Source of the DNA: Sphingomonadales bacterium | Lineage (GTDB): Bacteria > Pseudomonadota > Alphaproteobacteria > Sphingomonadales > Sphingomonadaceae | Length of the DNA: 5,113 nt | Assembly (NCBI GenBank): GCA_004292705.1 | Contig: RDXA01000176.1 | Span: 1 to 5,113 of the forward strand | Direction of reading: 5' to 3' | In this document: positions 1-5,113 of the stretch, one piece after another | Position numbering within the stretch: position 1 is the first letter of the stretch | Layout of the letters: each line of letters starts with the position of its first letter | Position numbers and translations under genes: made by a program | The notes under the pieces: generated by a model | The model's input: only the letters and a program-made list of their open reading frames with translations | Database searches by the model: none | What the model was told of the DNA's origin: nothing

Positions 1-443
1 GCGGTTAGGTGCTGGCACAGCTCGTCCGGCGCCATGCGCCCCTCCCGGCAGGCGGCCGCAGCCGCTTCAAGGCTTGCAAGCTGCTCAGCGCTCAGCAGAG
101 CGGGCGCGGGGATCAGCTGGTCGTGCACGGTGTCGGCGGGGAGGTTGGACAGTCTCTGCCAACTGACGTGGGTGAGCGAGGCACCGACCAGCATTACCGG
201 GCCATGGAGCACGCAGGGCGCACTGCGCAACTGCGGGGCATTGATCGTGACGATAGCCGATTGCGCCGTGCGCCCCTCCGCATGCGTGATCTCGAGCCGC
301 CCGCGAACGACCACGAACATTTGGGCCGAATAGGCAGGGATCGCCTCCTCGATCCGCTCACTATCGGTCTCGATGATATAGAACGTATGGACCAGATCGG
401 CGACGTCGGGCGACGGCGCGATCAGCTTTGTACGAAACTGCAA
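1..443 (-). CDS. AraC-type transcriptional regulator, N-terminal part (cut by left edge)
   Basis: The minus-strand frame from TTG at 443 stays open to the window edge, giving 147 codons. The protein begins (M/L)QFRTKLIAPSPDVADLV, then HTFYIIE at residues 19-25 and P36-AYSAQMFVVVRG-R49. This pattern (a short N-terminal strand, an aromatic-rich segment ending in E, a proline, then a hydrophobic strand closing in a glycine turn) resembles the effector/dimerisation half of AraC-family regulators found in sphingomonads. A helical, Ala-rich linker follows around residues 112-147. The two helix-turn-helix motifs expected in the C-terminal half would lie beyond position 1, so the family call rests on the N-terminal half only. 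TTG is chosen because a strong Shine-Dalgarno run (GGGGGAGAGG on the minus strand, 449-458) sits 5-8 bases upstream. The nearby ATG at 466 is in another frame and stops after 14 codons. The gene points away from pyrD. Its ligand and targets cannot be told from the sequence. Confidence 0.6.
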   Translation of the reverse strand, partial: MQFRTKLIAPSPDVADLVHTFYIIETDSERIEEAIPAYSAQMFVVVRGRLEITHAEGRTAQSAIVTINAPQLRSAPCVLHGPVMLVGASLTHVSWQRLSNLPADTVHDQLIPAPALLSAEQLASLEAAAAACREGRMAPDELCQHLT

Positions 444-448
444 ACGAA

Positions 449-458
449 CCTCTCCCCC
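449..458 (-). promoter_or_regulatory. Ribosome binding site deciding the TTG start of the AraC-type gene
   Basis: The minus strand reads GGGGGAGAGG immediately before TTCGT-TTG. The GGAG core lies 8 bases, and the final AGG 5 bases, from the TTG at 443. This is the best Shine-Dalgarno match in the window and supports a non-ATG start in a frame with no suitable ATG nearby. Confidence 0.6.
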
Positions 459-613
459 ACGGTCATGGGGCCCTCTTGCTATTGTTTGGCGCGACCCAGG
501 ACGCTGAGGAGACGCCCTTTTGTTATGTATGAGCAACTGGCCGGGGCTTGTCGAGTGGCAGCGATCATGTGTCGACCGCTCGCTCCGGCAAGACAGCTTG
601 TCCGCGCCGACGC

Positions 614-643
614 AAAAAAGGCGGCACCCCTTGGGGCGCCGCC
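614..643 (-). terminator. Intrinsic (rho-independent) terminator, minus strand
   Basis: Read as minus-strand RNA, an 11-bp stem is formed by arms 643-633 and 630-620: GGCGGC, then a G-U wobble, then CCCC/GGGG closed over AA. A run of six U follows (plus-strand A at 614-619). On the plus strand the wobble becomes an A-C mismatch and there is no T-run after the hairpin, so the element works in the leftward direction only. It lies 170 bases ahead of the AraC-type start and has no minus-strand protein gene immediately upstream, so it must end a non-coding transcript or attenuate a leader. Confidence 0.82.
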
Positions 644-720
644 TATCTGAGTTGAGGAACTCTTTGCATTGCTGCTCCGAGCCCTTCGGGTCGCGTTGCA
701 GTCTCTAGCCTGCAATCCGT
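614..720 (-). ncRNA. Candidate structured small RNA (or AraC-gene leader), about 105 nt
   Basis: The minus strand from about 720 down to the terminator contains a chain of local hairpins: TTGCAG/CTGCAA with an 8-nt loop (715-710 with 701-696); CGA-CCC/GGG-(C)-TCG over a GAA loop with one bulged C (693-678); GAGTT/AACTC over a CCUC loop (662-649); and finally the intrinsic terminator (643-614). A TACAAT -10-like box ends 7-8 bases above 720, which would place the 5' end near there. This layout is typical of bacterial trans-acting small RNAs. It does not match 6S RNA (no single long hairpin with a central bubble), SRP RNA (the GGAAGGAAGCAGC-type domain IV motif is absent), tmRNA or RNase P, as far as can be judged by eye. 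No known family is recognised. An alternative is a 5' leader with an attenuator for the AraC-type gene downstream. Confidence 0.45.
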
Positions 721-727
721 CCGGCGA

Positions 728-733
728 ATTGTA
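728..733 (-). promoter_or_regulatory. Possible -10 box for the minus-strand RNA
   Basis: The minus strand reads TACAAT, a five-of-six match to the TATAAT consensus, in a GC-rich setting. The position 17 bases further upstream is CCCGGG, which is not a -35 match, so any promoter here would need an activator or another sigma context. The call depends mainly on its fit with the hairpin chain and terminator downstream. Confidence 0.3.
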
Positions 734-812
734 TGCAAGCGACAAGCATCCCCGGGGTTTCTGGCAGCGATGCGCTCGACATAAGACACGTGCTGACATA
801 GGCGCTCTGGCC

Positions 813-1853
813 ATGCTGTTTCGCCTTATCAGACCTGCGATTTTCACGCTCGAATCCGAAACCGGCCATCGCCTTGCGATCCGCGCTCTGGCTGCGTTGC
901 CGGCACGCCGCTTGGCCGCTGCGGGGCCGCTTGCGGTGGAGGTGGCGGGACTTGTCTTTCCCAATCCGGTCGGGGTGGCGGCCGGTTTCGACAAGAATGC
1001 AGAGGTGCCCGACGCGCTGCTGGGCCTCGGATTCGGCTTTACCGAAGTCGGCTCGATCACACCTTTGCCGCAAGCGGGCAACCCGCAGCCGCGCCTGTTC
1101 CGGTTGGTCGAGGATCAGGCGGTGATCAATCGCATGGGGTTCAATAATGACGGCGCAGAAGCGGTGCTGGCGCGGCTGCACGCCCGTTCGGGGCGGCCCG
1201 GGATCGTTGGCGTCAATATTGGTGCCAACAAGGACTCGCCCGATCGCATTGCCGACTATGCGGTCATGGCTGGCAAGATGGCGCCGCACGCGGCCTATCT
1301 GTGCGTCAATGTGTCCTCACCCAACACCCCCGGCTTGCGGGCCTTGCAGGATGAAGGCGCGCTGACTGCGCTCATCGAGGCGGTGATCGCAGCGCGCGAT
1401 GCGGCCACGCCCGCTGGCCCGCCGCCGGTATTCCTCAAGGTGGCCCCTGATCTCGAACCTGCCGATGTCGACGCCATCGCGCGCATCGCGCTCGACTGGA
1501 AGCTCGGAGCCTTGGTCGTATCGAACACCACCATCAGCAGGCCTGCGCTGCGATCGCACCATGCGGGGGAGACGGGCGGGCTGTCCGGCGCGCCGCTGCG
1601 GGCGCTGGCGACGCAGCGCCTGCGCGATTTTCGCAAGGCGACGGGAGGCGCCATTCCGCTCGTCGGCGTCGGCGGTATTGCCACAGCCGAACACGCCTGG
1701 GAGCGCATTCGTGCGGGCGCGAGCCTCGTCCAGCTCTACTCGGCCATGGTCTATGAAGGCCCGGGGCTCGGCGCACGCCTTGCACACGGCCTGGAAAGGC
1801 TGATGCGGCGCGACGGGTTCACCAGCATTGCCGAAGCGGTGGGAACCGAATAG
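813..1853 (+). CDS. pyrD: Dihydroorotate dehydrogenase (quinone), class 2
   Basis: The 346-residue protein oxidises dihydroorotate to orotate in de novo pyrimidine synthesis. It uses FMN and passes electrons to membrane ubiquinone. The N-terminal 40 residues (MLFRLIRPAIFTLESETGHR...) match the class 2 amphipathic membrane-docking extension. The barrel motifs are all present: AAGFDKN with K61, INRMGFNN at 105-112, the class 2 catalytic serine in VSSPNTPGLR (S169), KVAPDL with K209, SNTT at 237-240, GLSG at 256-259, and the phosphate-binding GVGGI (285-289) and QLYSAMVYEGP (307-317). The length is normal for the family. The ATG at 813 is chosen because it begins the known N-terminal motif; in-frame codons back to TTG 669 show no family similarity and would overlap the RNA candidate. 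The Shine-Dalgarno site is weak (AGG at 800-802, 10 bases away). The stop codon lies 10 bases before the gamma-glutamyltransferase gene, suggesting one transcript. Confidence 0.96.
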   Translation: MLFRLIRPAIFTLESETGHRLAIRALAALPARRLAAAGPLAVEVAGLVFPNPVGVAAGFDKNAEVPDALLGLGFGFTEVGSITPLPQAGNPQPRLFRLVEDQAVINRMGFNNDGAEAVLARLHARSGRPGIVGVNIGANKDSPDRIADYAVMAGKMAPHAAYLCVNVSSPNTPGLRALQDEGALTALIEAVIAARDAATPAGPPPVFLKVAPDLEPADVDAIARIALDWKLGALVVSNTTISRPALRSHHAGETGGLSGAPLRALATQRLRDFRKATGGAIPLVGVGGIATAEHAWERIRAGASLVQLYSAMVYEGPGLGARLAHGLERLMRRDGFTSIAEAVGTE

Positions 1854-1863
1854 CACTATCCGC

Positions 1864-3585
1864 ATGCGCTTCATCCCCGCCCTGATCGCCCCGCTGGCGC
1901 TTGCCCTTTCGGGCTGTGCGACCAGCCAGACCCTTTCCACCGCAGCACCGGCACCGCCTTCGGTTGCGGTCGGTGCCGTCAGCAGCGCCGATCCGCGCGC
2001 GACGGCGGCGGGCGAGGCTATCCTTGCCAAAGGCGGTTCCGCGGTTGATGCGGCTATTGCGGTCATGCTGGCGCTGACCGTGGTCGAGCCGCAAAGTTCC
2101 GGCATCGGCGGTGGCGGGTTCCTTCTGCGGGCGGACGGTGAGACGGGCGCGCTGGTGACCTATGACGGGCGCGAGACCGCGCCTGCCGCTGCCACGCCGA
2201 CACGTTTCCTCGATGCTCAGGGCAAGCTGCTCGGACGCGATCAGCGGGTGTTCTCCGGCCTCAGCGTCGGGGTGCCGGGCAATATCGCGCTCGCGGCCAA
2301 GGCGCATGCCGCGCATGGCAAGCTACCCTGGGCGAAGCTGTTCGACCTGGCCATTGCGCTCGCCGAGGACGGGTTTGTCATGAACCCGCGTCTTCACCAG
2401 TCGCTCGCAGGCAACAAGGGCCGCGCGGACAAGTCCGATTATGCGCGCGGCGTGTTCTTCGGTGCGGATGGCGCGCCGCTGCCGGTGGGCTCGGCAGTGA
2501 AGGTGCCTGCCCTTGCCGCCACTTTCCGCGCGCTGGCCAAGGACGGGCCATCAGCGATGTATGGCAGCAGCCCCGCCGCGGCGCTGGCTGCTTATGTTGC
2601 AGGCGAAACCCCGCAGGACGGGCGGATGACCCCGGAGGATGTTGGCGGCTATCTCGCCAAGGAGCGCCCTCCGGTCTGTGCCCGTTACCGGGTTTATCGC
2701 GTGTGCGGGATGGGGCCGCCCTCATCGGGCGGGATCGCAGTTGCGCAGATTCTCGGTCAGCTCGAACGCTTTGATCTGGCCGCCCTCGGCCCGCAGAGCC
2801 CGCAGTTCTGGCACCTGTTCATCGAGAGTCAGCGCCTCGCCTATACCGACCGGGAGCTTTATTCGGGCGATGCCGATTTCGTCGAGGTTCCGATCACTGG
2901 GCTGGTGGATGCAGGCTATCTCGCCACCCGTTCGGCGCTGATTTCTCCCGATACTGCCCTCACCAAGGTCGAGGCTGGCGTGCCTCCCGGTGCGCCGCTC
3001 GCGCGCGGGGACGGGCCGGAGGAGCCGGAGAATGGCACCACCCATTTTGCGGTCGTCGATGCCGATGGCAACGCTGTCAGCTACACCTCGACCATCGAAG
3101 GCGCGTTCGGTTCGGGGCTGCACTTCGGCGGGTTCTACCTCAACAACGAACTCACCGACTTCACCCTGACGCCGGAAGCCGATGGCAAGCCGGTCGCCAA
3201 CAGGGTCGAGGGAGGCAAGCGACCGCGCTCCTCGATGGCACCGACTATCGTGTTCGATGACAAGGGCGAGGTGGTGCTGGTGATCGGTGCGGCTGGCGGC
3301 CCGACGATCCCCGTGACTGTTGCCCGCGGCATCATCGGCGTGCTCGATTTCGGCCTTGGCGCGCAGGAGGCATTGGGTCTGCCCTTCGCCATGGCGATCG
3401 GCGATATGCTGCTGATCGAAGAGGGCAGTGCGTTGGCGGCGATGAAGGACGATCTGACAGCGCGCGGCCACAAGGCGATCCGCATCGCGCCCGCGCCGAT
3501 CAAGGCCAACGCGCTCGGGCGGCGGGCCGACGGCACCTGGGAAGTCGCGACCGAGCCGCGCAATGCCGGGCTGGTTACGCCCTGA
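1864..3585 (+). CDS. ggt: Gamma-glutamyltransferase, predicted lipoprotein
   Basis: The 573-residue Ntn-hydrolase precursor is expected to cleave itself into large and small subunits and to transfer or hydrolyse gamma-glutamyl groups, for example from glutathione. Residues 1-18 form a lipoprotein signal peptide with lipobox LSGC, so Cys18 should be lipidated and the enzyme held in the envelope facing the periplasm. Family landmarks are GSAVDAAIA (58-66), the substrate-binding arginine in YDGRE (R103), the autoprocessing site G391/T392 in NGTTHFAVVD, NNELTDF (427-433), RPRSSMAP (453-460) and the oxyanion glycines in GAAGGP (475-480). At the position of E. coli Asn411 it carries Glu412, and the lid-loop segment is about five residues shorter than in E. 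coli with no obvious tyrosine. The start at 1864 is chosen because it begins the signal peptide; TTG 1828 would overlap pyrD. No good Shine-Dalgarno site is seen, consistent with translation coupled to pyrD. Related acylases of the same superfamily (cephalosporin acylase type) are a less likely alternative. Confidence 0.93.
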   Translation: MRFIPALIAPLALALSGCATSQTLSTAAPAPPSVAVGAVSSADPRATAAGEAILAKGGSAVDAAIAVMLALTVVEPQSSGIGGGGFLLRADGETGALVTYDGRETAPAAATPTRFLDAQGKLLGRDQRVFSGLSVGVPGNIALAAKAHAAHGKLPWAKLFDLAIALAEDGFVMNPRLHQSLAGNKGRADKSDYARGVFFGADGAPLPVGSAVKVPALAATFRALAKDGPSAMYGSSPAAALAAYVAGETPQDGRMTPEDVGGYLAKERPPVCARYRVYRVCGMGPPSSGGIAVAQILGQLERFDLAALGPQSPQFWHLFIESQRLAYTDRELYSGDADFVEVPITGLVDAGYLATRSALISPDTALTKVEAGVPPGAPLARGDGPEEPENGTTHFAVVDADGNAVSYTSTIEGAFGSGLHFGGFYLNNELTDFTLTPEADGKPVANRVEGGKRPRSSMAPTIVFDDKGEVVLVIGAAGGPTIPVTVARGIIGVLDFGLGAQEALGLPFAMAIGDMLLIEEGSALAAMKDDLTARGHKAIRIAPAPIKANALGRRADGTWEVATEPRNAGLVTP

Positions 3586-3591
3586 CCGGTC

Positions 3592-3620
3592 TTGCCGCTA
3601 CGGCGATCAGCTTCTAATCT
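3592..3620 (+). promoter_or_regulatory. Possible sigma-70-like promoter for the acyl-CoA synthetase gene
   Basis: TTGCCG (3592-3597) and TAATCT (3615-3620) are separated by exactly 17 bases just downstream of the ggt stop. The -35 matches TTGACA at four of six positions and the -10 is weak (three of six). No terminator with a T-run is visible between the two genes, so read-through from ggt is also possible. Confidence 0.3.
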
Positions 3621-3672
3621 GACGTCTAACGCGGGTCGCACCTGAACCTGCGAACAAGAATTCGAAGGGATC

Positions 3673-3677
3673 AGGAG
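3673..3677 (+). promoter_or_regulatory. Ribosome binding site deciding the GTG start of the acyl-CoA synthetase
   Basis: AGGAG lies 9 bases before GTG 3687, but only 3 bases before TTG 3681. ATG 3717 has only an AGGA one base ahead of it. The spacing favours GTG 3687. Confidence 0.55.
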
Positions 3678-3686
3678 CCTTTGCCA

Positions 3687-5113
3687 GTGCATTCCCCCAC
3701 TCTGCCCGCCCAGGAAATGGGTAACACTGCCCGTACGGTTGCCAACCCTGCAGACCACCAGCTGTTGCAGGACATCGATAGCGCGCAGAACCTCGTCGAG
3801 CTGTTCCTGAAGCGCGCGGACGAGAAGGGAGACGCGCCGTTCCTCGGGCATAAGGCGGGCGGGCAGTGGGTGACCCAGAGTTGGCGCTCGGCGGCGGAGC
3901 AGGTGTGCCTGCTGGCCGAGGCCCTGCGCGCCATGGGGCTGGAGCAAGGGGACCGCGTCGCGCTGGTCAGCGAAAACCGCCCCGAGTGGTGCATCGCCGA
4001 TCTTGCGATCATGGCCGCAGGCTGCATCACCGTGCCGACCTACACCACCAACACCCGGCGCGATCACGCGCATATCCTCGATAACTCCGGCGCGCGGGCG
4101 GCGGTAGTCTCCAACGAGAAGCTGCTCGCCCCGCTGGTCGGCGCGATCAGTCAGACCGGGTTGGTCGAGCACGTTATCGGCATTGATGACCTGAAGCGCC
4201 AGCAATCGGGCAGTTTCGAGTACCACAACTGGGCGGCGCTCATCACCGGTGATGCTGCCGCTGCCCGCCTCGCCGTGGACGAACGTATCGGCCGGATCGC
4301 GCGGTCGGACACGGCCTGCCTGATCTATACCAGCGGCACCGGGGGTGCCCCGCGCGGGGTGATGCAGCATCATGGCGCGATCCTTTGCAACGTCGCTGGC
4401 GCAGCGGAGGTGCTGCTGAGCGATTTCGGCATCAAGGACGAACGCTTCCTGTCGTTCCTCCCGCTCTCCCACGCCTACGAGCATTCGGGCGGGCAATATC
4501 TCCCGATCGGTGTGGGCGCGGAAATCTTCTATTCCGAAGGGCTGGAAAAGCTCGCCTCGAACATCGAGGAGACGCGGCCTACCATCATGGTCGTCGTTCC
4601 GCGCCTGTTCGAGGTTTTGCGCACGCGCATCATGAAGCAGGTCGAAAAGCAGGGCCGGGTGGCGAACTTCATGATGGATAGCGCGCTCAAGATCGCGGAG
4701 CATTCCAAGGAGGGCCGGAAACGCTTGCGCGACAAGCCGCTCGATTTCCTCGTCGAGAAGACCCTGCGCCCCAAGATCCGCGCCAAGTTTGGCGGGCGGA
4801 TCAAGGCGATGGTCTCGGGCGGCGCACCGCTTAATCCCGAAGTCGGCAATTTCTTCGACGCGATGGGCCTCACCATGCTGCAAGGCTATGGCCAGACCGA
4901 GGCCGGGCCGGTGATCAGCTGCAATCGCCCCAGGGTGGGCCTCAAGATGGACACCGTTGGACCACCGCTGCGCGGGGTAGAGGTGAAAATTGCCGAGGAT
5001 GGCGAAATCCTCGTGCGCGGCGAGCTGGTGATGCACGGCTACTGGCGCAACGAGGCGGAAACCGCGCGCACCTTGCAGCGCGATCCGGCTGATCCGGCGG
5101 GTGCGCCGTGGCT
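3687..5113 (+). CDS. Long-chain fatty acid--CoA ligase (AMP-forming), cut by right edge
   Basis: The open frame from GTG 3687 runs 475 codons to the window end without a stop. The family is usually around 600 residues, so roughly the last fifth is missing. It belongs to the AMP-binding adenylate-forming enzymes, which activate a fatty acid with ATP and then load it onto CoA. Visible motifs are the phosphate-binding loop YTSGTGGAPRGVM (214-226), the hydrophobic LSFLPLSHAYEHSGG (255-269), VSGGAPL (376-382) and the adenylate-binding LQGYGQTEAGP (398-408). The long insert between PRLFEV (305-310) and the VSGGAPL motif is typical of long-chain/FadD15-like (Faa1-type) synthetases rather than acetyl-CoA synthetases. 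The loop has G for the second T of the usual TSGTTG and R in place of the usual K. The hinge and C-terminal catalytic lysine lie off the window. The first 30 residues are poorly conserved, so an ATG 3717 start cannot be excluded. Substrate chain length is inferred from the subfamily only. Confidence 0.9.
   Translation, partial: MHSPTLPAQEMGNTARTVANPADHQLLQDIDSAQNLVELFLKRADEKGDAPFLGHKAGGQWVTQSWRSAAEQVCLLAEALRAMGLEQGDRVALVSENRPEWCIADLAIMAAGCITVPTYTTNTRRDHAHILDNSGARAAVVSNEKLLAPLVGAISQTGLVEHVIGIDDLKRQQSGSFEYHNWAALITGDAAAARLAVDERIGRIARSDTACLIYTSGTGGAPRGVMQHHGAILCNVAGAAEVLLSDFGIKDERFLSFLPLSHAYEHSGGQYLPIGVGAEIFYSEGLEKLASNIEETRPTIMVVVPRLFEVLRTRIMKQVEKQGRVANFMMDSALKIAEHSKEGRKRLRDKPLDFLVEKTLRPKIRAKFGGRIKAMVSGGAPLNPEVGNFFDAMGLTMLQGYGQTEAGPVISCNRPRVGLKMDTVGPPLRGVEVKIAEDGEILVRGELVMHGYWRNEAETARTLQRDPADPAGAPW

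Larger units (their letters stand above)
444..812. other. Intergenic region between the AraC-type gene and pyrD
   Basis: No convincing protein gene lies in these 369 bases. Open frames crossing them are extensions or antisense shadows of the neighbours. From left to right they hold the AraC-gene Shine-Dalgarno site; an A/T-richer patch at about 514-530 (TACATAAC on the minus strand) that may contain the AraC-gene -10 box but lacks a clear -35; the minus-strand terminator and small-RNA candidate; a TACAAT -10-like box on the minus strand; and the pyrD leader, which contains a CCCCGGGG and a CACGTG palindrome. No clear plus-strand promoter for pyrD was identified. Confidence 0.7.

Noticed and set aside
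9..650. 213-codon plus-strand open frame at the left end
   Set aside because: It is opposite the AraC-type frame, which has recognisable protein features and a strong ribosome site. This frame also runs straight through the terminator hairpin and shows no family signature.
669..812. N-terminal extension of PyrD from TTG 669
   Set aside because: The 48 extra residues show no similarity to the class 2 N-terminus, which begins cleanly at ATG 813, and they overlap the RNA candidate.
614..815. 6S, SRP, tmRNA or tRNA gene in the intergenic region
   Set aside because: The hairpin chain lacks the 6S long hairpin with central bubble, the SRP domain IV motif, and any cloverleaf with a T-loop GTTCRANYC motif.
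1317..2105. 262-codon minus-strand open frame across the pyrD/ggt junction
   Set aside because: It is an antisense shadow of two well-supported genes; composition is biased and no domain is recognisable.
3586..3686. Terminator after ggt
   Set aside because: Only a 4-bp GCCG/CGGC hairpin (3594-3604) and a GACCGGTC palindrome are present, with no T-run; neither is strong enough to call.
3135..5036. 633-codon minus-strand open frame opposite ggt 3' end and the acyl-CoA synthetase
   Set aside because: It is antisense to two clearly recognisable plus-strand genes. Its translation is rich in Arg/His/Asp with no family motif, as expected for the complement of GC-rich codons, and it crosses the intergenic gap without regard to it.

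Overview
The window looks like chromosomal DNA from a GC-rich alphaproteobacterium, most likely Sphingomonadales (Erythrobacter/Novosphingobium-like). This is inferred from the strong G/C third-position bias, the sequence style of the PyrD, gamma-glutamyltransferase and acyl-CoA synthetase proteins, and a TTG/GTG start on two genes. No mobile element, CRISPR array, tRNA or rRNA was seen.

Layout, left to right. Positions 1-443 (minus strand) hold the N-terminal part of an AraC-type transcriptional regulator, which starts at TTG and runs off the left edge before its DNA-binding domain. Positions 444-812 are a 369-base intergenic region. On its minus strand it carries a strong intrinsic terminator (614-643) preceded by three further small hairpins and, further up, a TACAAT -10-like box. 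Together these read as a compact minus-strand small RNA of about 105 nt, or as a leader/attenuator ahead of the AraC-type gene. On the plus strand the same region is the leader of pyrD.

Positions 813-1853 encode a complete class 2 (quinone-dependent) dihydroorotate dehydrogenase, PyrD. It is followed after only 10 bases by a complete gamma-glutamyltransferase lipoprotein (1864-3585), so the two are probably co-transcribed. After a 101-base gap with a possible promoter comes an AMP-forming long-chain acyl-CoA synthetase (GTG start at 3687), cut by the right edge after 475 codons.

The three plus-strand genes do not form one pathway: pyrimidine synthesis at the inner membrane, periplasmic/envelope glutathione or gamma-glutamyl peptide breakdown, and fatty-acid activation. 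They look like a housekeeping run rather than a specialised system. The most interesting part is the intergenic RNA candidate: its terminator pairs fully only when read as minus-strand RNA (a G-U wobble replaces an A-C mismatch), and one upstream hairpin presents a CCUC anti-Shine-Dalgarno-like loop.
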